Assembly: GCA_963765875.1 (NCBI GenBank)
Contig: CAVXYK010000003.1
Location: 248,001-312,000 of the forward strand
From: JAWKOK01 sp963765875
GTDB lineage: Bacteria; Chloroflexota; Anaerolineae; Caldilineales; Caldilineaceae
Length of the DNA stretch: 64,000 nucleotides
Reading direction: 5' to 3'
The translations under genes were made by a program, and so were the position numbers. Shown piece after piece: positions 9,553 to 18,502 of the stretch. Numbering within the stretch: the first letter of the stretch is position 1; every line of letters starts with the position of its first letter. The notes beneath the pieces were generated by a model. The model was not told the origin of the DNA. It did not search any database and saw only the letters and a program-made list of their open reading frames with translations.

Positions 9553-11460
9553 GCTTGAAAAGTAGAGGAATGAAGATTGAAAATGTTTTGTTTAGAGGGG
9601 AGAATGAGATGGGCGGGATGTTTGTGAATCTCGGGGCGAACACGAAGTGGTACATTACAACACATACAGGCAGTGGGCGCACTGGTCCAACTCAAGCGAT
9701 TGCAGATCCGTATAGAGCGATTCGGCCAAGCCCAAGAGCGTCAAGATGCGTTTCTGAACAGGCGAAAGTTCAGTCAGATAACAGAGCGGCTGTGGCTGAA
9801 CAGGGAAAATGAGCAGATTGATGTTTTCAAAGGCCCTGAGCATGCGTTCCATAGTCGGTGTAGCCGTGGCTCGTTTGGCGTTGCCTGAATAGATGCCGCT
9901 CAGTTCACTCTCCTCCTGGGCCAGCGCCTCTTTGGCTAGATAGTCACCGAGGGCCAAGATGCGAGCGCCGAGGGTGAGCAGATGAAAAAGACCTTTGGCA
10001 TGATCATCCCGCTGTATATACAGCGGCGTGAGGCCAAGAAACTTGCCATGCAGCCGCCGAAAGATGTTCTCTGCGACGATCTGGTCTCGATAGGCTAACA
10101 CCGCATCTGTGAATGAAAGTTCCTCCTCGGGTGCATTGGTCACATAGAGACGCCATCCGGCCCGAAACTCAGCGGCGGCAATGGCCTCTGCGTTGCGCGC
10201 CACGCTCAGTTGGTAGCGCACTTTGCGTTCCACACGAGCGGGCTTGCCTCGATAGGCACGCACATGGCGTTCTTCGACTTCTCGTTCGTAGGTCATGTCA
10301 AAGAGCGATCGGACACGGTACTGTTTTTCGATGCGTTCAATAGCGGCCAATAGCGTGGCTTCACCTTCGATCTGCCGTCTGCCTGGCTGTCGAGGCGGCG
10401 TCAGATTGCGCAACGCCTCTTCCGCTTTCGCCAGCCGTCGATGGAGTCCATCTGCATGGTTGTACATAGCTATAGGAGCGTACAACCAGCAACCGCTCCG
10501 TCCATGTAACCTGCCTGCCGTTAAACCAGACGCTTCGTTAGTTATCTCGAACCCATAGGCAATGGCCTGTTCAGGGTCCGGCATTTCACCATTGGATGGC
10601 ATCTCTTCAGGCAGGTAGATCCGTGTCGTTTCCTCTTTGACCTTGCCGATCGGCAAGCAACTTATCCAGCTGCGCCCTCTCTTCTTGCTGTTCCGCCAAC
10701 GGCGTCAAGTAGTGATCTTTGCCTGCCACAATCGTTGCCAGAGTCTTCAGCGCACTCATCTTGCTGTCGCCTACGACCAGCAGCCCTCTTGACCGAGTAT
10801 CTCTTTGGCCCGCTGGTAACTTGGTACATAGAGTGGATCGTCGGCTCGATTCCCCGGCTCTACGTCACAGACGAGGGATAGACCCAACGCATCCAGACTG
10901 GCTAACATCAGCTTGAACTGCGTCTCATATAGCCCGTTTTTGGCTTTGCCTACCTTGAACAATGCATGCTTCGACGGATCATGATAGACCGTGCCCACTG
11001 TCGCATCCAGCCGTATCCGCTCTGCTGACAGACCGTAGATTCGTATCGTTCTGATGCCCAGTTCTTTTTCGATGGCCACCCAAGTCGCTTGCTTATGCAG
11101 GTAGAACAAGCACAACGCCAGCCGGTCGTCGGTCATATCCAACTCTTCCACCGGTTGACTCGTCAGCCGTCTCAGCAGCGTCATGTGCGTTTTCGTCCAT
11201 GACTGTACTGGCTCCATCAGATGGTTCTTTTCGCTCAATATGTAGAGCAGCCAGATGGTGATGACCCACCCTGGACTCAATCCTTGCCAGTTGCCGTGTC
11301 CTCGAATTGCTTGATCGATGACCACCTGTATGCCGACCCGCTTCAGCAACCCATAGATGACGGGGATATCATCCACCCGTTCGATTCCGTCTTGAGACCT
11401 CCACCTCATGCTTGTCATATCTAATAGACATATCAAATCTTGCTTATCGTAAAATCAAGC
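9553..11460. mobile_element. IS1634-like insertion sequence (IS4-type DDE)
   Basis: About 1.9 kb separating two halves of one reading frame. It carries a frame-broken DDE transposase on the minus strand. Candidate ends are GCTTGA at 9553-9558 and its complement TCAAGC at 11455-11460, with only imperfect similarity further in (GAAGATTGAAAATG versus CAAGATTTGATATG). I could not find a convincing target-site duplication, so the ends may be off by tens of bases. Confidence 0.75.
9655..11436 (-). pseudogene. IS1634-family transposase, frame broken
   Basis: DDE transposase of the IS1634 type in three frame segments. The N-terminal part (to about 10790) holds the first catalytic Asp in RIRLDATVGTVYHD. 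The middle part (about 10650-10790) reads LLVVGDSKMSALKTLATIV with the second Asp. The C-terminal part (9655-10656) has the expected Glu region, IVAENIFRRLHGKFLGLTP, followed by the family-typical PLYIQRDDHAKGLFHLL. Frameshifts occur near 10785 and near 10650. Either the element is inactive or these are sequence errors; IS1634 members normally have one continuous frame. Confidence 0.8.
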
Positions 11461-12196
11461 GAACGTCGATGGTCAGGCTACCGTGAAGATAGTCGTAGAA
11501 ACGGCCGACATCATGGCGCATTCGCTCAAAGTCAAAACCACGCTTATCGGCCCACAACTGCACATGCGGACCGAAATCCTGGAATGCCTCATCCAGCTTG
11601 TAGCAGGGATACTCAGGCCAGTCGGGGCGGATGCCGTCGATGTTGGGGTAGGTCGCAAAGATGTCCCGTACCCAGGCGCGATTGAAGGCACGGATATCGG
11701 CACTGGCCAGACTGCCGGTGTCGGCCATGCGTTCAACCGGCAGACGGCCATCGGGCAGACGCGGCCGGTCAACATCACGTAGTCCGGGCAGGGCCGCGGC
11801 GCTGGTCTGAATGTAGACTTTGAGGCCACGTGCTTTTGCCGCGTCGATGAATTGGCCGATGACGGGGCCTTCACTTGACGTCAGTTCGTTGGGTTCACGC
11901 GGCTGATAGGCAAGGCCTTCGAAGAAAGAGCGATTGGCCTCGTGACCGGGACCGCTGCGCAGCCAGAGCGCCTGCTTACCCCAGAGCGGCCGATCGAAGA
12001 GTCGCACGCTGGCCCCAGCGTCGTCGGGCGGCTGGAACGAGCCCTGCCCAGGCTCGCCAGGCAACGTCACCGATGTGTTGACGGCCACAGCCGTGGCGCC
12101 GGTGCGCTCGATGCTATCCAGGGTGGATTCTACGCCCTCATTCTGAAAGAAGGGGCTGAGTACGGTAATGCCAAGAAAACGTTTGGATTGGGTCAT
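11461..12196 (-). pseudogene. N-terminal half of a split TIM-barrel glycosidase-like gene
   Basis: Starts MTQSKRFLGITVLSPFF at an ATG with GGGAG ten bases upstream and reads in frame to HGSLTIDV, where the insertion sequence begins. The segments KARGLKVYIQTSAAALPG, FNRAWVRDIFATYPNIDGI and RPDWPEY resemble strands and loops of a sugar-active TIM barrel (family not identified). No signal peptide. The remainder is at 8875-9552. The neighbouring genes suggest a role in glycan breakdown before disruption. Confidence 0.7.
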
Positions 12197-12248
12197 GATC
12201 TGCACTCCCGCCTTGACAACTAGGAACTCCTTGATTACAATAACTCAC

Positions 12249-12536
12249 ATGATTACGACTGTGACAGGAAAAAATCAAATCACGATTCCGGCCAAGGTGG
12301 CAAGAACTCTTGAAATTCAGGCGGGAACCCGTTTGGATTGGACAGTCGGCGACGATGGCCAACTCATCGTCCAAATCCTCCCAGAACGTGGTCTTCTCGC
12401 ACGTCAAACCGCAGGTATGGCTCGACCATGGTTGGACGACAAGACAGATCCGGTCGAGGAGCTGATTCAGGAACGAATAGACGATGATGACGCAGACGAC
12501 CCGGCAGTAACACAGTCATCAGCAATCCCGTCATGA
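12249..12536 (+). CDS. AbrB/SpoVT-type antitoxin (VapB-like)
   Basis: Small DNA-binding antitoxin of 95 residues. The swapped-hairpin AbrB motif is clear in TVTGKNQITIPAKVARTLEI (about residues 4-23), followed by G-T-R-L-D-W. The acidic C-terminal tail (DDDDADDPA) would wrap the toxin. Its stop overlaps the toxin start (ATGA), so the pair is translationally coupled. It would neutralise the PIN toxin and repress its own promoter in the short gap after 12197. Confidence 0.87.
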   Translation: MITTVTGKNQITIPAKVARTLEIQAGTRLDWTVGDDGQLIVQILPERGLLARQTAGMARPWLDDKTDPVEELIQERIDDDDADDPAVTQSSAIPS

Positions 12537-12937
12537 GGTACCTGTTTGATTCATCAGCATGGCTGGTTCATCTCTTTGGAGAATCAGGTGTTGAAGAGGT
12601 AAATAGCCTCTTTGACGATAGAGCCGTCGACATTGTGATCTCCGTCCTGTCGATTCCCGAAGTATACGCAAGACTGCTCGCGATCGGGAAAGAACAACAT
12701 TGGCAGGAAATCTGGAACACGTATTCCCTCCTCTTTGCCAACGTTATTCCAGTCGACGAAAGTATCGCCCTTCAGGCCAACATGCTGCGAAAAAACACAT
12801 CCCGACGGCTGCCCACTATCGATGGGCTGATCGCGGCTACAGCAAAAGCGCATAGCTGCACGCTGGTCCACCGTGATCCACATATGGCTGCAATACCGCA
12901 AAAACTCCTCAAACAAATACACCTGCCCACCAAATAG
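12533..12937 (+). CDS. PIN-domain ribonuclease toxin (VapC-like)
   Basis: 134-residue PIN-domain endoribonuclease. Metal-binding acidic residues are visible as D6 in YLFDSSAWLV, E42 in SIPEVYARL, D98 in PTIDGLIAATA and D116 in LVHRDPHM. It is translated from an ATG overlapping the antitoxin stop. Length and motif spacing are normal, so it looks functional. Confidence 0.87.
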   Translation: MRYLFDSSAWLVHLFGESGVEEVNSLFDDRAVDIVISVLSIPEVYARLLAIGKEQHWQEIWNTYSLLFANVIPVDESIALQANMLRKNTSRRLPTIDGLIAATAKAHSCTLVHRDPHMAAIPQKLLKQIHLPTK

Positions 12938-12968
12938 ACGTTCGACCCGAACAGCCCAGCCCTCCACC

Positions 12969-14141
12969 TTACGAACCCATTCCTGTCCTGCGCTCGACAC
13001 GTCCCAGATACAACGCGATGAAGATCAGCGGGAAGACCATGATGTAGTTCACGGCCAGGGCAGTCTGAAACCCCCACATTTCAGCCAGGATGCCGGTCCA
13101 CAACGGGGGCAACATCAACCCGAGGGTCATGGCCACACTGAGCGTGCCCGAGATCGTGCCCGTCTGCTCTGGGTAACGTCGCGATCCGTAGGCCATGGCC
13201 GTGGGAAAAAGACCGGAGAGGCTCAGCCCGGTCAGAAAGACGCCGGCAGCGATCAGGTACACGTTCACACTGACCAAGACCAGCGGGTAGGTCAATGTGA
13301 TGCCACAGGCCAGAATCAACAGCGTGGTTGCATAGCCGATACGCTCTGCATAGCCGGCGCAGAGAAAACGCCCCAGCGTCAGGCCCACATAGAAGACCGA
13401 AATCATAGAGACCGAGAGAAAGGCTGAAAAGCCGGCTGACTCCTGCATGAAGAGTGCGATCCAACCCAGCAGGCTGTAGGCAATGCCGTTATAGGCAAAA
13501 GCGATGGCAAAGAGCGCGAGGAACGGGCGATCGCGCAACATGCCCAGGTTCAACCCTTGGGATTGCCCATCAGATTCGACCGGGCCTTCTGTTCGATAGA
13601 GGCCGTAGACACCCAGGCCATAGAGTCCCCAGACTACCGCAGTGATGGCCAGCGCCCAGCGCCATTCAGCACCGCTGGTTAGCAGATACCCGATTAGGAG
13701 CGGCGAGAGTGCCGCACCGATTCCATAGATGCCGTGGAGCGTGTTCAATGCCCACGCCCGCGCGGCACGATTGGCGTCTGCGATCATGGCGTTGATGCCG
13801 GTGGAGAGCGCGCCCTGGGCCATGCTGATCACGATGAAGCCCATCACGAAGAGCAGCCAAAGCTTTGCCAGCGAGGCAAAGGCCAACGCTGCCGCCAACA
13901 GCAGTGCCGACAGCCAGACCAGGCGTCTGCGCCCGATCAGATCCGAGCCGGCGCCAGAGAGCAAGTTGCCCAGAATCCCACCGATGGCCAACGCCGGGAA
14001 GATCAGTCCGATAGCTCCCAGCGAGAGGCCGACGGCTGAATACTCCTCGGTGATCCGGGGCATGACAGATGGGATGAGCACGGCTGCTGTGCCGATGAAG
14101 AAGTATCCGAGGTAGCCAAGATAGGTGAGTGAGCGGTTCAC
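12969..14141 (-). CDS. MFS transporter, probable sugar carrier
   Basis: 390-residue major facilitator with about 12 hydrophobic segments. The loop 2-3 signature appears as GAGSDLIGRRRLVW (about residues 63-76) and the internal repeat as GYAERIGYATTL. The overall look is that of FucP/YfkF-like sugar carriers, but substrate assignment rests only on neighbours. It lies convergently against the VapBC pair (31-base gap). The 186 bases upstream contain only a weak inverted repeat (GGCAAGATGATA/TATTATCTTGCC). Confidence 0.8.
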   Translation of the reverse strand: MNRSLTYLGYLGYFFIGTAAVLIPSVMPRITEEYSAVGLSLGAIGLIFPALAIGGILGNLLSGAGSDLIGRRRLVWLSALLLAAALAFASLAKLWLLFVMGFIVISMAQGALSTGINAMIADANRAARAWALNTLHGIYGIGAALSPLLIGYLLTSGAEWRWALAITAVVWGLYGLGVYGLYRTEGPVESDGQSQGLNLGMLRDRPFLALFAIAFAYNGIAYSLLGWIALFMQESAGFSAFLSVSMISVFYVGLTLGRFLCAGYAERIGYATTLLILACGITLTYPLVLVSVNVYLIAAGVFLTGLSLSGLFPTAMAYGSRRYPEQTGTISGTLSVAMTLGLMLPPLWTGILAEMWGFQTALAVNYIMVFPLIFIALYLGRVERRTGMGS

Positions 14142-14327
14142 AGGGCTGGTTCAGTCTCAGTGCAAGGTCGAGGTTGAAAAAACGGCAAGATGATAAACGA
14201 GCGACATCTCAACAATTCTACCATTCTATTATCTTGCCACCTTAACGCCATGCCCATGAATTCTACGACAGGCCTCATTTCGAACGGCAGGACCTATTGT
14301 AGAACTGAGATCTGAATAGCCTGACTG

Positions 14328-14756
14328 CTACGGCTCCACGATGATCTTGCCGACCATGCCTGCCTGGGTGTGCCCTCCCACCCCGCAATAGAAGTCGAAG
14401 ACGCCGGGTCTGGTCGCGGTAAACGTAGCGTACACCTCTTGCTTGGCGGGCATGACCTCGTGTACGTCAAATGCATCGATATCAAAGCTGTGCGCATAGC
14501 GATCCTGGTTGTCCAAAACAATGGCAACGGTCTCGCCGACGCGCAGGTGGATCTCTTCTTGACCAAAGCGCATCTGCCGAGCTGTGACCACCAAGTCGGC
14601 GGATTGGGCTGTCGCGCTGCCGCCCATCAGGCCGCTGAAGAACCCCAGACGAGCGACAACCAGCACAAAGAGAAGCGTAGCGAATGCAATGCCGGCCCAG
14701 ACGAGTAGTGAACTGAGTCGATCAATTCCTGGACGTGTCACAGAAGTGGCTTGCAT
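14328..14756 (-). CDS. Membrane-anchored cupredoxin
   Basis: About 142 residues: one N-terminal membrane helix (LLVWAGIAFATLLFVLVVARLG minus its ends) and a cupredoxin domain outside the membrane. Copper ligands fit His in RYAHSFDIDAF and Cys-His-Met in DFYCGVGGHTQAGMVGK. Such proteins carry electrons or bind copper. The start chosen (MQATSVTRPG) has GGAGAACTCACC just upstream; an 18-residue extension has no ribosome site. It stands next to a small membrane protein whose gene has the same leader style (GGAGAACAACC), suggesting joint expression. Confidence 0.82.
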   Translation of the reverse strand: MQATSVTRPGIDRLSSLLVWAGIAFATLLFVLVVARLGFFSGLMGGSATAQSADLVVTARQMRFGQEEIHLRVGETVAIVLDNQDRYAHSFDIDAFDVHEVMPAKQEVYATFTATRPGVFDFYCGVGGHTQAGMVGKIIVEP

Positions 14757-14906
14757 GGTGAGTTCTCCGATGATGTCGAACGCTTGAATATGGGCTGTAA
14801 GATAGGACACGGATGACGCAGATTAGGCGGATAATCACGGGTTTTCAGCAGGACGTTCCGTATAAATCCGCCCAGTCCATGTAATCCACGTTCGATCGCA
14901 TGGCTG

Positions 14907-15329
14907 TCAGTCGCCTGCTGGTGCGGGCAAGGCGCCATCGTTGATCTCAGCCGTAGATTCCGTAGCGGCGCCCTGATCTGCGGCCGCGACCATTCCAGCA
15001 ACCATGCCCACAAAGGCGGCATTGAGCGTATGCAGCGCTGACAGGATCGGGTAGCCTGAGTTGCGAAACTCGATCAGAATCGGCTGCAGTAGGATCAGGC
15101 CGAAGAGCAGAGCCGTGCGCAGCAAGACGGCACGGGGCAACCGAGATATCGCTGCCGAGATCAGTGCCAACAGCGAGGCCAGCAGCAGTGTGATGCCAAA
15201 AATGGCGTGAGCATCGGGCGAGTTGACCACGCCGGCGTGCCAGATACCGGCCAGGAACATCTGGGCAAAGACCCCCAGCGAGATGAAGATGGCCAGCACT
15301 TTGTGGATACGAGCGAAGACGGTCTGCAT
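14907..15329 (-). CDS. Small four-helix membrane protein (DUF6220-like)
   Basis: About 140 residues with four hydrophobic segments (VLAIFISLGVFAQMFLAG, AIFGITLLLASLLALISA, LLRTALLFGLILLQPIL, ALHTLNAAFVGMVAGMVA). Conserved His residues in IWHAG, DAHAIFG and ALHTLNA suggest haem or metal contact, as in DUF6220-type proteins; this family call is from memory and tentative. GGAGAACAACC precedes the ATG at 15329. It sits upstream of the cupredoxin, so a small electron-transfer or copper module is possible. Confidence 0.6.
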   Translation of the reverse strand: MQTVFARIHKVLAIFISLGVFAQMFLAGIWHAGVVNSPDAHAIFGITLLLASLLALISAAISRLPRAVLLRTALLFGLILLQPILIEFRNSGYPILSALHTLNAAFVGMVAGMVAAADQGAATESTAEINDGALPAPAGD

Positions 15330-15482
15330 GGTTGTTCTCCTTTGGGAGTGGAGGCCGGGCGGGCCGGCATCGACGATTCTGTTCGATTTTCGGTGAAACA
15401 ACTCGAAACGCTTGAACCCAATATAGGCAACAAACGTCGCGGGATCGTCACAGAGAACGCTACGGAGAACGTTACGAGGACA

Positions 15483-15537
15483 GAGAAGACAAACGGCGTC
15501 GGGGTCCATGCTGGACCCCGACGCCGTTTGTCTTCTC
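15483..15537. repeat. Perfect 26-bp inverted repeat with 3-base loop
   Basis: GAGAAGACAAACGGCGTC... is followed after TGC by its exact complement, ending ...GACGCCGTTTGTCTTCTC. It is very GC-rich in the centre and has no T-run, so it is not a plain terminator. It lies between the URO-D gene (downstream on the minus strand) and the membrane protein gene. The rest of 15330-15562 shows nothing else, except GAGAACGYTACGRAGAACG-like short direct repeats near 15455-15478. Confidence 0.85.
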
Positions 15538-15562
15538 TCGTTATTTTGTGTCCTTATTCACC

Positions 15563-16621
15563 TCACCGAGTGTTCACAGCCTCGACCACACGCATGGCGT
15601 AGGCATAGTTCTCGAACGAGACAGAATGGGGCACTGAATGATCCGAGTGGTAGATGTAACGTCCGTGCTCGCGGGCAAAGCCGAGTTTGCCCTCGATTTC
15701 CGCTTCAATCTCTTCGTGCGTGCCGGCCAGGGCCCGGACATCAATATTGCCGTAGAAGAAAAGCCGATCGCCATACGTCTCGTACAATTGGCGGTAGTCT
15801 AGGCCGACCTTGACCTCCAGCGGGTGCAGGCCGGCAAATCCGGCCTCAATGAAGTGAGGAATCAACGACGAGATGTCGCCGTCCGAGTGCAGAACAGTTT
15901 TCAGCCCTCTTTCTGCAAAGTGGTCGCACATCTGCTTGTGGTAGGGCAAGACCAAATCAGAGTAGAGCTGGGGCGAAATGAGCGGGCCGGCAACGTAGCC
16001 GAGGTCATCGGCCAGAAACGCGCCGTCGAAGGTGAGACCCAGGTCAAGCAGCCCCTCAAAGATGTCGATGATCAGTTGCGCATGCGCGGCAAAGAGCGTG
16101 TGAATCAGCTCAGGCTCGGTCAACATCTGCATCAGCAGGTTCTCCATGCCGATGCGCATCCACGTCGGATGAAAGGTGGCATGGCCGGTGTAGGTGACGA
16201 ATTTGCCATCCTGTCTCGCACGGCGATAGGCGTCCAGTGTCCCCGGCTGGACGCGCGAGGGGTTGAACGCCATGCGGTGGCGATGACGCTCCCAATCTGC
16301 CAGCGTCTTGATGGTGAAATCGAGCCAGTGAGAGGTCCAGCCGTCCTCGACCTGGAGATTCTGCCGCAGCGCGCCTTCGTCGTCCCAGTATTCGCGCAGA
16401 GTGGGTTCCTCGCGCACGAGACGTTCAGGGAACTGCATGGAGTAGTCCCCGCCGAAGCGCACGATCTCGTTAACACCGAAGTGATCACGTGCCGAGACGT
16501 CGACCGGCAATCCCTCCCGATGCCAGCGATCTTCCGTGGTCGTCCAAAAAGTGTCGTCCAGCGGTACGCGGTCCGGCAATTCACCGGCCATCACCCGTAA
16601 GACTCGTTCCCTGGAATCCAT
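15563..16621 (-). CDS. Uroporphyrinogen decarboxylase-family protein (copy 1)
   Basis: 352-residue (beta/alpha)8 protein of the URO-D/MtaA/CmuA superfamily. It starts MDSRERVLRVMAGELPDRVP, the usual opening of this family, with AAGGAG before the ATG. HSDGDISSLIPHFIEAGFAG and HPLEVKVGLD match the conserved C-terminal region. The canonical haem-pathway residues are not all evident, so a methyltransferase-like or unknown role is more likely than haem synthesis. A distant relative is at 33397-34455, also beside fucosidase genes, so the two may serve the same pathway (inference). Confidence 0.75.
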   Translation of the reverse strand: MDSRERVLRVMAGELPDRVPLDDTFWTTTEDRWHREGLPVDVSARDHFGVNEIVRFGGDYSMQFPERLVREEPTLREYWDDEGALRQNLQVEDGWTSHWLDFTIKTLADWERHRHRMAFNPSRVQPGTLDAYRRARQDGKFVTYTGHATFHPTWMRIGMENLLMQMLTEPELIHTLFAAHAQLIIDIFEGLLDLGLTFDGAFLADDLGYVAGPLISPQLYSDLVLPYHKQMCDHFAERGLKTVLHSDGDISSLIPHFIEAGFAGLHPLEVKVGLDYRQLYETYGDRLFFYGNIDVRALAGTHEEIEAEIEGKLGFAREHGRYIYHSDHSVPHSVSFENYAYAMRVVEAVNTR

Positions 16622-16758
16622 TGTAGGCTCCTTGCTGTCAGCATGGCCAAAATGAGACGTCAACACAGATGTCAATATTGATATCTGTGTTGCTGGGGTA
16701 TCTGTCGAAAAAGTGCCTGGGCCTCGAGGGGCACCTGCGCAAAATCACTCTGTCAATG

Positions 16759-17070
16759 TCAGGCGAGTGCCGGCAGCCGCTCTATCTGCTGAATGTCCTC
16801 AGCAGCCGGCGAGTGGGTGGCATGGTACAGATCCCAGGCAAGCTGTAGATTGAGCCAGAACTGCGCCTCCATGCCCAGCAGCCGTTCGAGCCGCAGCGCC
16901 GTGTCCGGTGTCATGCCCCGCTTGCCATGCACCAGCTCGTTGACGCGCGGATAGGAGACGCCGATGCGCCGTGCAAGCTCCGTTTGAGAGAGGTCAAGTG
17001 GCTTGAGGAACTCTTCCAGCAACATCTCACCGGGGTGTGTTGGCGGGCCATGGGTTGGGATTCTCATCAT
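16759..17070 (-). CDS. higA: HigA-type antitoxin
   Basis: 103-residue HTH_3 protein with the HigA signature HPGEMLLEEFLKPLDLSQTE (residues 12-31), the recognition helix region ARRIGVSYPRVNELVHGKRG and the typical LGMEAQFWLNLQ. It neutralises the HigB RNase and represses the operon. It follows the toxin gene after an 11-base gap, the usual reversed order for higBA. Confidence 0.93.
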   Translation of the reverse strand: MMRIPTHGPPTHPGEMLLEEFLKPLDLSQTELARRIGVSYPRVNELVHGKRGMTPDTALRLERLLGMEAQFWLNLQLAWDLYHATHSPAAEDIQQIERLPALA

Positions 17071-17081
17071 GCCACTAATTC

Positions 17082-17375
17082 CTAGTGATAGTCCGTCACT
17101 TCAACATCGACTGGACCGTCAACAGTCCAACGAAAACAGATTCGGTACTGATCATTGATCCGAATGCTATGTTGACCAACACGGTCGCCACGGAGTGATT
17201 CCAGCCGATTTCCAGGAGGTACACGCATTGAATCAAGCGATACGGCCGCGTTCAACTGGTCAAGTTTACGACGAGCGATGCGCCAAAGCTGCTCAGGACA
17301 TGTCGGCCTAGCCAGTCTTGAATTCACACGGTTGAACAGGTCTTCTGTTCCTCGATCATGAAATGAAACAATCAT
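17082..17375 (-). CDS. higB: HigB/RelE-type ribosome-dependent RNase toxin
   Basis: 97 residues starting MIVSFHDRGTEDLFN and ending with the family-typical INDQYRICFRWTVDGPVDVEVTDYH (read as two parts: INDQYRICFRW, VDVEVTDYH). The basic and aromatic C-terminal residues are those used for mRNA cleavage in the ribosomal A site. The gene is intact and first in the higBA operon, with a promoter just upstream. Confidence 0.92.
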   Translation of the reverse strand: MIVSFHDRGTEDLFNRVNSRLARPTCPEQLWRIARRKLDQLNAAVSLDSMRVPPGNRLESLRGDRVGQHSIRINDQYRICFRWTVDGPVDVEVTDYH

Positions 17376-17418
17376 CGGACGATTCCGTCACTCTGATGGG
17401 TGATCTCAGATAGCCACA

Positions 17419-17447
17419 ACTATAACGCATAACGTTATACGCAGCAA
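17419..17447 (-). promoter_or_regulatory. higBA promoter with palindromic operator
   Basis: On the minus strand TTGCTG (17442-17447), 17 bases, TATAGT (17419-17424). The spacer holds a perfect palindrome ATAACGTTAT (17429-17438) next to a related half-site GCGTTATA, a sensible place for HigA to bind and block polymerase. Confidence 0.6.
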
Positions 17448-17534
17448 GACTACGTATGGCATTATCGTTTCGCACGTGCCTTTTGGAATAATATCATCAT
17501 CGTTTGCTGTAGTAGTCCCTTGGGAGAATAAACG

Positions 17535-17768
17535 ATCATACACGAACGAATTTCACTTGCTCCGACGGTCTCTCATGGCAAGCCAGTCATCAAAGGTACC
17601 AGGGTGATGGTCTCTAAGGTTCTTGGCGCGCTGGCCGGCGGCGACTCGGTCGAGATGATCCTCGAGGACTATCCAAACATTGGCAGCGAAGACATCACAG
17701 CTGCCTTGGCCTTTGCCGGCGAGCTGAGCCAATTTGAGGACATACCCTACGAATTGGAGCAGGCATGA
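17535..17768 (+). pseudogene. DUF433 antitoxin-like protein lacking a normal start codon
   Basis: Open frame from 17532 reads IIHERISLAPTVSHGKPVIKGTRV..., the DUF433 pattern (HGKP, IKGTRV, then a winged-helix ending in DITAALAFAGE). The codon at the expected start is ATC or ATA, 8-11 bases after GGGAG; no ATG, GTG or TTG is available before the conserved core. The ORF overlaps the next DUF433 gene by ATGA. Either an unusual start is used, or a start-codon mutation has silenced it. Confidence 0.7.
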
Positions 17769-17995
17769 ACAAGAGAATCGTCATTACCCGCGACGTCTGT
17801 CATGGCAAACCACGAGTCGCCGGCACACGTGTGATGGTCTACCAAGTACTCGACCTTTTAGCCGCTGGCAAGACCGTACTCGAAATCACATCCGACGGTT
17901 ATTTCCCTGACTTGAATTGCGAAGATGTCCTGGCAAGCATTGCTTACGCCGGCCAAGTCATCCGCGAAGTGGATGTTGTTCCGCTTGCTGCATGA
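17765..17995 (+). CDS. DUF433 antitoxin-like protein
   Basis: 76 residues, MNKRIVITRDVCHGKPRVAG..., with the DUF433 hallmarks HGKP, AGTRVMVYQVLDLLAAG and CEDVLASIAYA. DUF433 proteins are winged-helix antitoxins usually paired with DUF5615 PIN-like toxins, and such a remnant follows directly (TGAATG overlap). It is a tandem paralogue of the preceding ORF. Confidence 0.85.
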   Translation: MNKRIVITRDVCHGKPRVAGTRVMVYQVLDLLAAGKTVLEITSDGYFPDLNCEDVLASIAYAGQVIREVDVVPLAA

Positions 17996-18293
17996 ATGAG
18001 GATACTTCGCCTCGCCACTTGCCGACCATGCTGACATCACGTTCCCGGACGAGGCTGTGATTACCGCTGCACAATCGATGGACGCTGTACTGCTCACCGT
18101 CGATTTGGATTTCGCCAATGTCCTTGACTATCCACCACAGGCGTTTGGCGGAATCATCGTACTTCGCTATCGAGCACCGGATGAAGGCGCTCTGGACATT
18201 ACGCTTCAACAACTGCTGGAAGATCGGTATCGCGATGATTTGAGGCAAATCCTTGCTATCGTTGATGCCGGGCGTTATCGTATCCGTCGCTGA
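17996..18293 (+). pseudogene. DUF5615 PIN-like toxin, N-terminally eroded
   Basis: ATG at 17996 begins MRIL, the usual start of this family, but that frame stops soon after. A second frame, open from 18000, continues as LADHADITFPDEAVITAA, MDAVLLTVDLDFANVLDYPP and GGIIVLRYR, the conserved DUF5615 core with the D-x-D-F metal region. About 20-30 N-terminal residues, including the first acidic residue, are missing or shifted. The toxin is probably dead. Confidence 0.65.
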
Positions 18294-18305
18294 TTATCTG
18301 GAGAC

Positions 18306-18464
18306 ATGCGAACGTCTTGGACGCGCCCCGCAGAAGTCTACTCCGGCAATATAATGCTACGCATCGATCCGGTGCTGCATGCCCAGGCCGCAGCCGTAGC
18401 CAAAGGCAAGAGCCTCAACGCCTGGGCGCAGGAGATTCTTCAGCAGGTGGTTGCCGGTGTGTAA
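18306..18464 (+). pseudogene. HicB-family antitoxin, C-terminal domain only
   Basis: A 52-codon ORF encoding VYSGNIMLRIDPVLHAQAAA and KSLNAWAQEILQQVVAG, the ribbon-helix-helix C-terminal segment of HicB-type antitoxins (YSG.. LR.. P.LH.. A.. KSLN.W). The N-terminal HicB fold is absent. It may be a leftover of a hicAB module, though a free RHH repressor is possible. Confidence 0.65.
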
Positions 18465-18502
18465 ACTCTTGTTCCAGAGATAGTCTGCTGATAGAGGTAA
18501 AG

